NCBI GenBank assembly: GCA_905147135.1
Contig: LR990044.1
Coordinates: 10,606,122 to 10,670,121, forward strand
DNA: 64,000 nucleotides
From: Blastobasis lacticolella
Lineage: Eukaryota; Arthropoda; Insecta; Lepidoptera; Blastobasidae
Direction: 5' to 3'
The translations under genes were made by a program, and so were the position numbers. Positions within the stretch are counted from its first letter, which is position 1. Each line of letters starts with the position of its first letter. Below the pieces are notes generated by a model. It saw only the letters and a program-made list of their open reading frames with translations, did not search any database and was not told where the DNA came from. Below, one piece after another: positions 11,804 through 23,429 of this stretch.

Positions 11804-14365
11804 CTATCTCTTCTCGGAATTTAACCGTACTTCTGCCTCATCTATCGCCAAAGTTTTCCCCTTCATTTCATCTTCGATTTGCTGTAACGTCTTCCCTCTC
11901 GTTTCTGGCAAGAGAAACCATATCACACTTAGACTGTATGTTAGTATTCCAGCATATAACAAATACGTTCCGTGGAAACCGATAGAATCGCACAGTCCCG
12001 GAAAAGTCTTCAAAATAAAACAGACTGCTATTAAATCAGGCACGACACTTATGCTGATTCCTATACTTCTATATGCCAAAGGAAAGACTTCTCCGGCTAT
12101 AATATTGGGTAACGGATTCATTCCCATGGCTATCGTTATAGTTTGAAGGCTTAGCAACACTATAGGCAACCATAATCCTCCGGATGTAAACATGCCGTAA
12201 GTTTTTCCATAGCTATATCCAGCTATGGCCAGATGAGCTATCACACACATACTACCCGTGGTGAATATTACAACTCTCCTTCTAAATCTTCTAATGAAAT
12301 AAATAGCAATGGCGTTAAATAGCGTGCGTTGGAAATCAAAGAATAGCATCCAAAAGAATGCGTTCACTTGGTAACCCATCATATTAGTAACTATCAGTGT
12401 CGAGTAAACAGGAAAAGTCATTCCTCCGGCAACTCTATCTAACGAATACGTGTGCATCATCAAAATTATTGGCTTCACAAATTCCCTCTTTCTCAGCACT
12501 TGTGTGATTTGCTGGAAACAGTTAGTAGATCTGGTTTGTTCGGATTTCTCCAGGATTTGAGCTTTAATCATGTCTTGCAATTCCTCTTCTTCGTCGTTGC
12601 CTCTTAGCCAACGAAAAACTTCACGACACTTTTCATATTTCCCTCTTGCTGCCAAGAAACTGGGTGATTCGGGACAATAAACAATTAAAATTAGACTAAT
12701 AAACGGAAAGAATGCACATACTAGTGATGTCTTTTGCCAGCTCATTACTGATCCTATAAGATGAACAAAGAACAGTCCAAAAGCTACTCCAAGTGACACA
12801 GTAGCCAAAAACGCTCCTCGGTTCTTAGGGCTCGTGTATTCTCCGATAATGGTTGACCTTAATGGCATGCACATGCCAAACGATAAACCTTGCAATAACC
12901 TTCCAAGTAACAATATCTGCAACAATAAAAAATTATTGATCTATCGTATGTAAATAACGAAGAAATAATTGCAATTTATGAATAGAATAGAACAAAATAA
13001 ACTTTAAAGCGTAAACTGTGTTGTTACAGAACGATATTGATAGTTATTAAGATATCCAGGTGTGCAAATGCGCAATATGGTACAAGCTATTTAGGTATTC
13101 GTGTTTGGATCAGGCGAAGTGCGTAAACGCACAAACCATTCTGACATAACGGATCCCAAATGATCTATTTATGTATAGATAACTAAATCAATACTTACCG
13201 AAAAATTATTGGCCATTACTATACAGAACCACCCAATGATGACTGGAAGTGTGACTACGAAGTGAGCTATTTTTCGGCCTAGGCGGTCCATAATGGGTGG
13301 CGACAAGAAGTTCCCGAAAACAACAGATATTGACATCGCTGCAGCTGAAATGTTTAATTTTTGATACTATTAAACTTTTGGTCACCGATATAAAGAATCC
13401 AACAGATAGGTTGCGGCACTTTTCTTTAACAATTTCGACGCAACCGACAAATTATATAAAATCGTTACTATATAGTAACGTACCTACCTTGTTCAAGAAG
13501 GTTGTCGAGGTCTATAATAGATTTACTAAATGATTAAATCAAACATTGTTAAAGTTTCAACCTGTTTCATTCTTGGATGCTACTCCTACACTGCTACTAA
13601 TTAATAGTTTGAGTAAGATCTCCTAGGGATTTTACTACACCCATTGTCTAAGTATTATTATTGGACATCTCGAAGAGTGTCGGTGGCCGAGTGGTAACGG
13701 TATCTAATATCATCATCACTTCAGCCTCAGACCACCCATATACAGTTGTAGAATATAGACCCCTTCCACACTGATCGACTATCTGCCTCTTTCATTCATC
13801 GGCCGGTACCTACCTATGGACATCAGCAACATCAGGGGAGTCACCAATGCGTTGCACGCCTTTGAAGAGACCTCTAATATACCTCTTGAACGATCCCATG
13901 TCATAGTTATCGTGCGTCAATCGTGCTTGGTAAAAAGGTGCGACGGGGGTAAAGTGACGGTGGCACCAGTTCCTCGGAACATACACAATAGTCCAGAGTC
14001 TATAATTTATATTTTGACGACTTACCTAGCCATGATGATTGCTCTTTAGCTTCGTCAAGTACGATGGCAGACCCCGGCTCCTTCAGCTGTGGCAAGAGCA
14101 CGCCAGGGAAGCCTATCGCACACGTGAATCCGATCATATTGAGACTAACCGAGGCAGTCACGAAACACTAAAAAGTAAAAAACGTAAGTACCGAAGAAAA
14201 TATTAGAGGTGGTGCTATTCTTAGTAGTGTAAATTAGATGCTGGGCCAAAAAATGAACTATAAAATAAAGAAAATATACAGCGAAAAACCACACTTCTTT
14301 GTAGTCGAGTAAAAAAAACATCAACTTACTTGTTTCAAAAACGGCGACACTTTGCTATTAGACAT
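11804..14365 (-). CDS. MFS sugar transporter, Tret1-like (tandem copy 2)
   Basis: Paralogue of the transporter at 2365-5386, with the same predicted role: a membrane sugar porter of the SLC2/Tret1 group, substrate unknown. Exons are 14365-14330, 14167-14026, 13344-13199 and 12916-11804, of exactly the same lengths and phases as copy 1, giving 478 residues. The start reads MSNSKVSPFLKQ. Motifs kept are DRLGRK (79-84), GRLLQG (113-118), EYTSPKNRG, PESP (190-193), RRFRRR (317-322), EVFPLAYRSIG and PETRG (445-449). By hand count about 48 of the 370 residues in the last exon differ from copy 1. Many changes are conservative but some cluster in predicted loops, such as the GMFTSGG segment. All splice sites are GT-AG and no break was seen. 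Intron 2 carries a SINE head and a LINE tail. Confidence 0.9.
13675..13720 (+). repeat. SINE 5'-head fragment in transporter intron
   Basis: Reads tcggtggccgagtggtaac, the A-box-containing head of the tRNA-derived SINE seen at 28409. Only the first few tens of bases remain. Confidence 0.5.
13800..13930 (-). mobile_element. LINE 3'-end fragment in transporter intron
   Basis: On the minus strand it matches the end of the LINE at 56569-59575: the codons for FKRYIRGLFRG and then GDSPGVADV, both recognisable. It lies in intron 2 of transporter copy 2. Confidence 0.65.
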
Positions 14366-15167
14366 TACGTATTTTATTTTTTAAACAATAATTATTAGAT
14401 CGAATTTACCGATTGGTATTTCCATTAGTAACAATATGCTGACACTGATAATACACCTATACTGCACTGACATATTGTAACTAAAATTATCTGTCTATAT
14501 CTGAGGTCTTTATTCCAAAATAACTTCCTGAACATTAGATTATATCGAAAGCGATAAAGCCGACCTTTATAAAAAGATAACCTACTTAAAAAGAGAGTGA
14601 AAAAGGCAGAACATGAAAATGACAAGAAAATGATAGCAACAGGACAGAACAAAGTATGGTTACTTACTTAGATCGGTTATGTAGGTACTAGAGGCACTTG
14701 TTTTGTATGACTCACAACATACAGGGTGCAATTTGCAATTATAGAAAATTTTAACTTTGCCCTGACTAAGGACTCCAAATATTATAATATTTAAGTATTT
14801 AGATAAATTAAAATCACATTTGTAGGTACTAAATTTAAAATTTGAAAACGTCTCTACCAGCTTTGACTCGAGTAGGCATTGTGAATAAATATAACTTAAG
14901 AAAAACATACTTAAGGTACTGAACCTATTTACCTATGTATATATAACAATAAAAAATAGATCAAGAAAATACCAGAGTTACAGGACGCACCGTACATACC
15001 TACTAATGTTACTGAAAATGGCATAGGTTAAACAGGTTATACCTATTTAACTTTCCCTCATTTCATATTTAAAGTACCTCCCGAACGACTTTTCGAACAT
15101 ACTTTACAATTCATTAACCTGTGCAGTTACTTATGTTTATCAAATTTTTTATCTACGATTAAATACG
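14366..15167. other. 5' flank of transporter copy 2
   Basis: Alignable by eye with the flank of copy 1. The expected promoter region lies here, but no core-promoter motif could be named with confidence. Homology resumes after the insertion at 15168-15705. Confidence 0.5.
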
Positions 15168-15705
15168 GTAAGTGTTTTTCAAAGTGTGGGTTGCTACCCC
15201 CTGGTGGGTCGCCAAACCCCTACGGGAGGGTCGGGAAGCGTCAATAACGACAAAGTATATATATTTTATTTATTTAGGTCTCGCTGTTTACACTCATTAC
15301 CTACTTGCTTGATGGTGTAGACAAAATCACAATCAATTGGAGCTCGTTTCCCTCTCTAATACTTTCAACACTGTCATTCTTTCATTCACTTCAAAAAAAA
15401 AACATCGAGGCTGTAAAAAGATAGGACAAACACGAGGACCTAAATGTAATGCTTTTATAGCAGCAGTTGCGGACCCCTTTAAAGGAGACTATCGCCAGTG
15501 CTTCAAATCTTGGATTAGACGGATGAAAAGCTGTATTGAAAAAAATATTAAGTCTAGAAACATAGAAGTCATTGTCTAGAAATTAAACTTTTTTACAACT
15601 TTTCAAAATAAGGCACCTAACGTATTCACCGCTAGAAGAGCGTGGGGTTTTAAAATCTTGTATCTACTAAGGGGGTCGCACCTTGAAAAAGTTTGAAAAA
15701 CAGTG
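15168..15705 (+). mobile_element. insertion with hAT-like inverted ends upstream of transporter copy 2
   Basis: Left end gtgtttttcaaagtgtgg and right end gtttgaaaaacagtg are imperfect inverted repeats. Both are followed inward by a ccccct/aggggg block, a terminus style seen in hAT elements. The corresponding DNA of copy 1 (about 6270-6290) lacks it. A plus-strand frame at 15337-15579 ends in GDYRQCFKSWIRRMKSCIEK, which looks like the C-terminus of a transposase, so this is a decayed or internally deleted element. No clean target duplication was found. Confidence 0.55.
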
Positions 15706-15789
15706 CGATTAGAGATAACATATATTATGCCAGACGATAACACCGACTTTAGCGACATTGGAACAGTGATAACGACCACTGTATCACAA

Positions 15790-16260
15790 ACGTAGTCAGT
15801 AGGTACGGATAATTTTACATGAAACAAGGTAATATTTGCCTAAGTCTGGCCTAAATATGCATCGTAATGGCCTAAGTGATTAGTTCAATTGCCAACATAC
15901 CGTCTGAGTTATACGTAATATGTATATGTAGGTACCAAATAAAAAATTACGTAAACATAATATCAATTGCATAGCTAGGATCCACAACACAAGCATTCAT
16001 TGAGTTTGGGTAAGATATTTCTGTGTAAATTTGTCTAAGATTATTAATAATTTTATTGGTATTTATAGTCAGCATACTACAGGCACTAGCCTCCTTCCTA
16101 CAAGATCCGAATTTAAAAAGGAATTATGTCTGGCCTAAAGGATTTCGGGAATAATCTCGAATGTCCTTATTAATATGCCTGCGCAAGATTCATCACGCAT
16201 GATGTTTTATTTCATAGAGTCTAAATAGCGTCATTAAGGCGAAGCGCGAGTAGTATACGA
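15790..16260. other. no gene recognised
   Basis: AT-rich DNA beyond the edge of the transporter duplication. No coding or repeat signal could be named. Confidence 0.35.
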
Positions 16261-16385
16261 CCCTTTTTTATGGAATACGTCAGACAAACAAGCAACCGGG
16301 CCACCTGATAGAAAGTGGTCACCGCCGCCTTTGGACATCAGCAACACTAGGGGAGTTACCAATACGTTGCCCGCCTAAACTTTGG
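16261..16385 (-). mobile_element. LINE 3'-end fragment
   Basis: Minus-strand copy of the tail of the 56569-59575 LINE: the block reading gccacctgat, then gaaagtggtcaccgccgcct and a stretch matching GVADV codons. Ends in an A-rich stretch near 16265. Confidence 0.65.
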
Positions 16386-17809
16386 GCTAAGACTTCAAAT
16401 AAAAACAATTTTTTTTATTTATTACCCAGGATTAGATAGTCACTTATCCGTCACTTATAATACGTAATTAGTTCCAAACATTGCCGCCATAAAACACATT
16501 TGGTGTAACAGTGTCACGTATTAGCGTAAGACACAGCTAGTGGCGGAGTTTCTAACCGAATTCCTGGGAGTTATCACTAAGTGCCGACGTAAACTGGAGT
16601 TAGCCAGCTGAGCACATGTCAAGACCCCGGTAACGAGCGATGCAAGCCACAAAACACTTGAAAGGTGCTTCCGTGCAGTTAACGAGTATAAACTTGTTTG
16701 TTGCTTTGACAGTTCGGGAAACTGCCTGGGACAGATATGATATGAGTGTTGGACTTTCTTCTGTTTACACTTAGATAGGCACTTATGGGGATATTTGTTT
16801 TTTATATTTCACCCACCAACACAATGGGAGATTTTCCTAGAGCAGATTAAAAAAAGAAATTAGTTCTAATCATTGTAATAGATGGCGTTGGGTAGACACG
16901 ATTCTCAAAAATAAATCAAAATGAGACCGTTAGATGTATAAAAGTGCACATTTTGCGATTTCTTCCCAGAAAAGGTTCTAAAACTAAATATTTTTTTGCG
17001 AACACATCCGAGTTACTTCGGTTACCAAATTCAATACTTGAGAATCCTGTCTAAGCAGCGCGATCTAGTGAGGTATAACCGAACTACACTTTTTACTCTT
17101 TTAAGCAGCCATTAAAAAATCTAAAGAAATTGTTTATTAAAGTTTTTTTTAGTAAAATGTGGTAGCGAATATATATAGAATAAGAATTTAGACTTGTACA
17201 GGCATTTTGTTAGTCTTGTAAGTTTTTATTCTTCATCATGATCATTCATCTACAACAACAGCCCATGACAGTTTTGCTGGATTTGAGCCTCGTTCACGTC
17301 AGTGGAGGGCTTGCCTTGATCTCCACGGTTGTCAGTCGCTGACAGACTGAACAGAAAACGCTGCTGCCCATTTTCTAGTCCAAGACGACAATGAAAGAAA
17401 AGTATCGTTTCGTAGCTGGTTACGAAAAACAGTTGCGAACTGGTCAGTAAACTCTGAAGCCGACTGCACGTGGATGAAAGGGAAGGGTTTTTACTCCACC
17501 GGACACCAGAGAGACTGAGCAAAGTGCATAATACTTGGACCAACATGGGCACAGGGCAGAGACCTATTCAAGCCGATGCTGTATATAAACACCCAAAACA
17601 TTTTACAATCCGTCCTACAGTTTTTGGGATATTCAACCTCAAAATATTGGAGAATTATAAACACAAAACCATGACCGAAGATGTGCATAGGGATGAGACC
17701 TTTCATAATAGATGCTAGACATCCATGAGGCTATGGTGATGACGTTTTTCAGCGGTTTTTACCCGCGCGCATTTTGGATCTCCTTAAACAATCAACTTTC
17801 CCACGGCAG
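16386..17809. other. no gene recognised
   Basis: Mostly AT-rich DNA, with a GC-richer part around 17250-17720 holding overlapping open frames of 70-100 codons on both strands. None shows a known motif or a matching splice context. Confidence 0.35.
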
Positions 17810-17926
17810 CCTATTATATTATTTTCCCCGCATAAAAAGTAACTCAGTGATAAATTCAGCAATATATTTGTGAAATAACTTTAAAATCGGTCTAGTAGTT
17901 TTTGATTACAAACAAAAATACATCTC
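17810..17926 (+). repeat. dispersed AT-rich repeat fragment
   Basis: Shares 'ataaaaagta', 'ctcagtgataa' and 'taaaatcggtc' blocks with the repeats at 10961 and 32470. The right side is cut by a small inverted-repeat element. Confidence 0.6.
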
Positions 17927-18037
17927 GTACAGTCATACAACTAATTAACTGACCCCTTACTCCATGTTGTCATATGTATTATCTTTGTCATATGTATTAA
18001 GGTCAGAGGGGACAAGTAATTAGTTGAATGACTGTAC
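17927..18037. mobile_element. short palindromic MITE-like element
   Basis: About 111 bp whose outer 30 bases are imperfect inverted repeats: the left end begins gtacagtcatacaactaatt and the right end finishes gttgaatgactgtac. An internal 'gtcatatgtatta' motif is present twice. No coding capacity. Flanking duplication unclear. Confidence 0.6.
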
Positions 18038-18131
18038 GTCTCTCAAAAAATACGTCTCTGTCCACCCCACTTGTGGGACAGAGGCCTGAGCTTTATGTAT
18101 GTATGTACATACCAATACCTACTTTCTCTAT

Positions 18132-21100
18132 AAAAGAGTAGTCATCATCATCATCATCATATCAGCCAGAAGACGCCCACTGCTGGGCATAGGCCTCCCC
18201 CAGAGATCTCCACAAAGACCGGTCCTGTGCTTTCCGCATCCAGCTTGTACCTGCGATCCTTACCAGGTCGTCGGTCCACCTTGTAGGAGGCCTACCCACG
18301 CTGCGTCTACCGGTACGTGGTCGCCACTCGAGAACTTTACTGCCCCATCGGCCATCTGTTCTTCGAGCTATGTGCCCTGCCCACTGCCACTTCAGTCTGG
18401 CAATCCTTAGAGCTATGTCGGTGACCTTGGTTCGCTTGCGGATCTCCTCATTTCTGACTCGATCGCGCAAAGAAACTCCGAGCATAGCTCTTTCCATTGC
18501 CCTTTGGGTAACAGTGAGCTTTCTTATAAGGCCCATAGTGAGTGGCCACGTTTCAGATCCGTAAGTCATCACTGGCAATACACATTGGTCAAAGACCTTC
18601 GTCTTGAGACACTGCGGTAATTGGGACGAAAATATGTGGCGTAGCTTCCCGAACGCTGCCCAACCGAGTTGGATTCGTCGATTGACCTCTTTCTCGAAAT
18701 TGGACCTACCTAGCCGGACTATTTGTCCTAGGTATGTATAGTCGTCAACAACTTCAAGTGGAGTGCCTCCAACTGTCACTGGAGTAGGCACAACATGGAC
18801 ATTCGACATAATTTTCGTCTTGTCCATGTTCATTTTAAGACCTACTTGTTGAGAGGCACTACAGAGGTCATCGAGCATTTTGCCCAAGTCTTCCAGGGTT
18901 TCAGCCATGACTACGATATCGTCAGCAAATCTGAGGTGTGTGAGGTACTCGCCGTTAATATTGATGCCAAGTCCGTCCCAGTCCAGAAGCCTAAAGATAT
19001 CCTCCAGTGCAGCGGTGAACAACTTCGGTGATATGACATCACCTTGTCTAACACCTCGCTGCAGCTGAATAGGTTCTGTGGTCTTGTCCTGGAGACGAAC
19101 TGACATAGTGGCGTTTTCGTACAAACACTTCAGTGCTTCGATATATCGATAGTCAATTTGGCACCGCTGTAGAGACTGGAGCACCGCCCAAGTTTCGATC
19201 GAATCGAAGGCTTTCTCATAGTCCACAAACGCCAAGCATAATGGCCGGTTATACTCTTCGGTCTTCTGTACAACCTGCCGCAGCGTATGTATGTGGTCTA
19301 TGGTACTAAAACCTTTTCGGAATCCGGCTTGTTCGGGAGGCTGGAAGTCATCAAACCTGCGTGCGAGACGATTCGTAATGACTCTCGAAAACAGCTTATA
19401 GACATGGGTCAGCAGCGATATTGGTCTGAAGTTCTTCAAGAGAGCCTTATCACCTTTCTTGAAGAACAATATGACTATGCTTCTGTGCCATGCTTCCGGC
19501 GTTTTGCCCTCGAGGATGACGGAATTGAACAGCTTCTGAAGGGTCTTAAGCACAGGTTTGCCACCAGCTTTCAGAAGCTCAGCCGTAATTCCATCATCAC
19601 CCGGCGCCTTGTTGTTCTTAAGCTGTTTGAGAGCCATACTAATCTCGTACAGGCTGATGTCCGGAATATCTTCGGTGTAGTGTCGGGTCAACTTGGCTCT
19701 GGGGTCTTTTGCCATACTGGTAACAGGTGCCCGTGTTGTCGTGTATAACTGTCCATAGAACCTCTCGACTTCCCTCAAAACCTCGGACTTGGTCGAAACA
19801 ACTCTGCCGTCATCCGTTTTCAGTCTCGTCAACTGGCTCTGTCCAATCGACAGATCTCTCGCAAAGACTTTAGAGCCTTTGTTCCGCTCGATCGCCGCCT
19901 CAATATTGGTAGTATTGAAGCGGCGTATGTCGCGAGTCAGAGACTTGGAGATCTGTCGATTAAGTCGCCTAAATTGAGAGATATCATCAGGGGATTGCAG
20001 AGTCATTCCGCGTCTTTCTTCGATGAGTTTGAGGGTACCGTCAGAGATTTTGTTTGTTCTGTTTGTACGGCAGGCCTTATAAAACTTTGACCCAACCGTA
20101 TAGACAGTTTCCACGAACCTGTTATTATAGTCGTCCACGTCGACGCACTCTCCTAGGCACTCGAAGCGATTTTGTAATTCGAGTTGAAAGCTCTCGGGGT
20201 TTTGGATTTGGATGGGTATAGGCCGGAGCGTGGACCTCATCAATCTCGATCTTTCCAGCTGGGGATTAATATTCAATGTGCCTCTTACCAATCGGTGATC
20301 ACTGCCAATTTTAACGCTATTGATCACCGAGACATCATTGAATATATGCCGTTTCGTAGATAGGATGAAGTCAATCTCATTTTTTGTGACACCATCGGGA
20401 CTAACCCACGTCCATCTGCGATGATCCGGCTTCCTGAAAAATGAGTTCATCATAAAGAGTCCCTCCTTCTCCATAAAGCCGGCCAGCATCTGGCCACGGG
20501 CGTTCCGACTTCCAACTCCAAATTGCCCCACTCTCAACTCGTCTCCGCCTCGTTTGCCCAGTTTCGCGTTGAAATCCCCCATGACAACGGTATAGTGTGT
20601 CTTGGAGGTATGCATGGCTGTAGAAATATCCTCATACATAGCCTCCACTTCATCGTCGGAGTGAGTCGAAGTCGGTGCGTAGACCTGTATGACCTTCAAC
20701 GAATACCGCTTGGTAATTCTGAGTATAAGGTACGCTACCCTAGACGACACACTCTCGATTTTGACTATGTTGTTCACGAGGGATTTGTGGACGAGGAACC
20801 CGACACCACCTAGGGACAGTTGGTCGCCCTCCCGGAATTAAAGCAGATTTCCGGACTTTAGGATTATCGAGTCCTCCCCCTTTCTTCGGACTTCAGATAA
20901 CCCTATAATATCCCAATTTAATCTGGTTACCACTTCCTCCAGTTCCACGAGCTTTTCGTCGGTCCGCAGTGTCTGGACATTGTATGTAGCCAGGGCCAGT
21001 GGTCGTGCTTTGTGGTAGCCTGGTCGCATCCGGTGATTCTTCGCACCCCCTGCCCCGCCGTTACCGTGACCGCTACCATAGTCCGGAATAGCGGGGCCGC

Positions 21101-21332
21101 CGGGTACTGGGGGCCGTGGCCTGTGTGTGCTTGTCATCAGGGGGGGGTTGCCATAATCGCCACGCTTGGCAGGCGGGTTGGCGATCGCAGTGAAGTAGAT
21201 GTAAATGTACCCGAAAGATGCTGCTGCCCATCTTCCGGGTTATTCCCTTAGTCGCCTCTTACGACACCCACGGGAAGAGATGGGGTGGTGCTATTCTTTT
21301 AAGTGGCGGCACCACACACCACAAAAGAGTAG
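18132..21332 (-). mobile_element. complete RTE-type LINE with target duplication
   Basis: The element proper spans 18142-21322 (3181 bp), bounded by the perfect 10-bp repeat aaaagagtag at 18132-18141 and 21323-21332. The 5' leader holds the 'gtgggtgtcgtaagaggcg' block. The single long frame encodes an APE endonuclease and reverse transcriptase. The 3' end, after the block reading cagcagtgggcgtcttctgg, finishes in (ATG)n, the short-repeat ending usual for the RTE clade. Both ends are intact, so this is a full-length and probably rather recent insertion. Confidence 0.92.
18162..21137 (-). pseudogene. RTE endonuclease/reverse transcriptase with one in-frame stop
   Basis: One continuous frame of 992 codons, opening with the ATG at 21137 and broken only by TAA at 20838-20840 (codon 100). 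The frame is the same on both sides, so there is no frameshift. The N-terminal APE endonuclease shows LATYNVQTL, GLSEVRRKGE, MGDFNAKLG (D and N at 188-190), IDFILS and SDHRLV (279-281). The reverse transcriptase shows APGDDGITAELL, FRPISLLTHVYKLF, QAGFRKGFS, FVDYEKAFDS (637-646), RGVRQGDVISPKLF and the catalytic FADD (737-740). A C-terminal GRRSVGRPPTRWTDDL segment follows. Such enzymes nick DNA and copy their RNA at the nick. Loss of function rests on one codon. Confidence 0.92.
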
Positions 21333-21715
21333 TATAGAAGTACAAAGCAGAATATTTTCTTCAGCGTTGTTTACTCGTCTTTTATATAGACTTGTCTCTA
21401 AATATTTTTTAAATTTACGACCAAGACTTTCTTTTTCGAGTTCGGCCCGTAAATAAAATGACAATTCACAACGGAACTCTAAGCGACTAGCTCCACTAAT
21501 GCAGTGCAGTGCACTGCGCGGCGCACCACGCAGTGCCACGTCACGGTGACAACAAAGAAAACGGTGGTGTTATTCTGGTTTTTCACGTTAGGCAATGATC
21601 GCACGAGAGATTTACGAATGATTGTGAGTTAGGCAACGTTTGCACGAGAGCTTTTTCGACGCTTTTACGCGCGTTATTTTAAACGACTCGCATGATTTGA
21701 CCTTATGTCGACCTT
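21333..21715. other. no gene; GC-rich palindromic motif
   Basis: Contains a GC-rich run at 21501-21540 (cagtgcactgcgcggcgca core) related to two at 24335 and 24435. It is followed by a short duplicated motif, 'gttaggcaa' then 'gcacgagag', at about 21589-21612 and 21630-21650. These may be ends of an unrecognised DNA transposon. Confidence 0.35.
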
Positions 21716-21845
21716 ATGTATGGAGGTCAGTTGGCAGTCGTTCCACTGTAATTGCCTGATCTGCTAAATCTTGGATCATAGTCAAAGCGGGCCCCGGGTC
21801 CTCGCGTGCGAGAGCACATACAGGATTTGACGCCAAGATCATCAT
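21716..21845 (+). repeat. SINE 3'-part fragment
   Basis: Plus-strand copy of the 3' half of the tRNA-derived SINE: 'ggaggtcag', 'ggatcata', 'gccccgggtcctcg' and the 'gacgccaagat' end are recognisable. Confidence 0.65.
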
Positions 21846-22055
21846 TATCATCGTCTTGGTGTTAAATTTCGGTTGCCAGGAGTCCGCCTTCCTACTCCTC
21901 TTGGTCCACTTCGCTCGGTGTTCGGTATCCTTGGTGGTGAGTTTGTTGGCACGCATGTCGTTCTTATCGACGTCTAGCCATCGCTTCGTGAGTTGAACTC
22001 TCCTTCCCGTGCCTAGCGGGCTGGCATGGTCAGACATTATTGTCCCCACGTAATT
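21846..22055 (-). mobile_element. LINE C-terminal fragment
   Basis: Minus-strand frame reads TKRWLDVDKNDMRANKL, then TTKD and AKWTKRSRKAD. This is the C-terminus of the same LINE family as 9181-9445 and 61138-61395. Adjacent to a SINE fragment in the other orientation. Confidence 0.65.
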
Positions 22056-22303
22056 TGCCGTTTAATTTCCTTACTATCATTATCCGCATCTTGTCTCTCA
22101 CGTTCCGTTTAGAGTAATCTGATCGATTATAATCGTATGGTGCAGGATGTTTCTCAACAAGCTCATAAAACATTATATTGAAGTCAACATCATCATAATG
22201 ACGCCACGATGATTATTTAATTTATATTATTGTCAATGCTACATTGACATTACAATTTGTGTGCCGTTTTTGTAACCTTGATCTGGCTCGGGTTAATATT
22301 TGA

Positions 22304-22504
22304 TTATAACATAATGGTGACATCCTGAAAACCTGCTGAAAACGGTCCGGATACATTTCCAGTTTTACCATCAACTGGTAAGTTTATTTTTACACCGGTA
22401 TTCCATATAGGGTGCACCCAATAGTTACGTCGAGGTCGTCTACATTTTTGCATATTAACCATCTGCAGTACGGCCAACATGTCTTCATCTCCGGAAGAAG
22501 ACAT
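22304..22504 (-). pseudogene. possible Harbinger-like transposase N-terminal scrap
   Basis: A minus-strand frame starts MSSSGDED and reaches RRPRRNYWVHPIW. The combination of an acidic start and a basic stretch ending in WVHPI resembles the N-terminus of PIF/Harbinger (HARBI1-like) transposases. The catalytic DDE region is not present nearby. It could be a truncated transposon, or by chance a short frame. The match is short. Confidence 0.35.
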
Positions 22505-22604
22505 AATTTTACTTTAAAATCTTTGAAAACGAATTTTTTCTTTGGATGTTTACTTCTGACAGGTGTCCATAGATTCACCATCTGTAGACCGTGGTAAGTC
22601 ATTC

Positions 22605-23420
22605 CATATTTTAACTAAAAAGTATAACATCAGTAATATCTAAAGAAATTGAACCATGCAACTTCCGCGAATACTATACTATAAATGATTCTTTTTACCC
22701 GACTACGATGCAGCTAAGGGAGGGTAATGAAGTCAACAATCTATGTATGTAAAGTTGATAAACGTGGAAGAATCGACAGAGATTTGTCAGGACCATAGCA
22801 AGTGGAACAATGTCGTCTCTGTCGTATGTCGTCAATGTCGTACTCTTGCGGGGGAAAGGGGTTTGTGTGTATGTATGTTTATATGAATGTTTGTATGGAT
22901 GTTTATTCTAGCTGAAAAACTTCTTGGCCGATTTTCGTTAAAAGCGTATTGATTGTCCGATGGTTACAGGCTCTATGATAATACATTCAATTAAATTATC
23001 TTGAGGATATAAGAACATAAAAACTTCAAAATTTTTAAATTCAGAAGATTGATTCGGTATGTTAGGAATTTTTATTCACATTGATAGATTCTGTTGTAGG
23101 ATAAACCGCACTGCTTAAATTTGTCCTCAACTGGTTGAAGACATGATTTTGGGACAATATTACGACAAAATGTTTTAAAACGTAGTAATTTTGAATTTTG
23201 AATTTCTGTCCTTTACGAATGTTTACTTAAACTGAGTGTATACCACGGTGGCTCATTCAAAACTATAACTACAAAGTATAACATCAGTAGTAAGTATAAA
23301 GAGAGTGAATATAACTTAAATTACTCGGAAACCATTGCTCTTAGAAAACTGGATCCTAAAAAAAAATGATAGTGCCTGTCGATATCTATAAGTATTTGCT
23401 GTTCTGGAACAAGCGTTTTA
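22605..23420. other. no gene recognised
   Basis: Intergenic DNA with a short GT-rich stretch near 22865-22910. It contains a run resembling a common lepidopteran dispersed repeat (22880-22990), but nothing that can be firmly classified. Confidence 0.35.
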
Positions 23421-23429
23421 AGGCAAAAA

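Noticed and set aside
19287..19748. 153-codon plus-strand open frame
   Set aside because: Lies opposite the RTE reverse transcriptase frame and is explained as its shadow.
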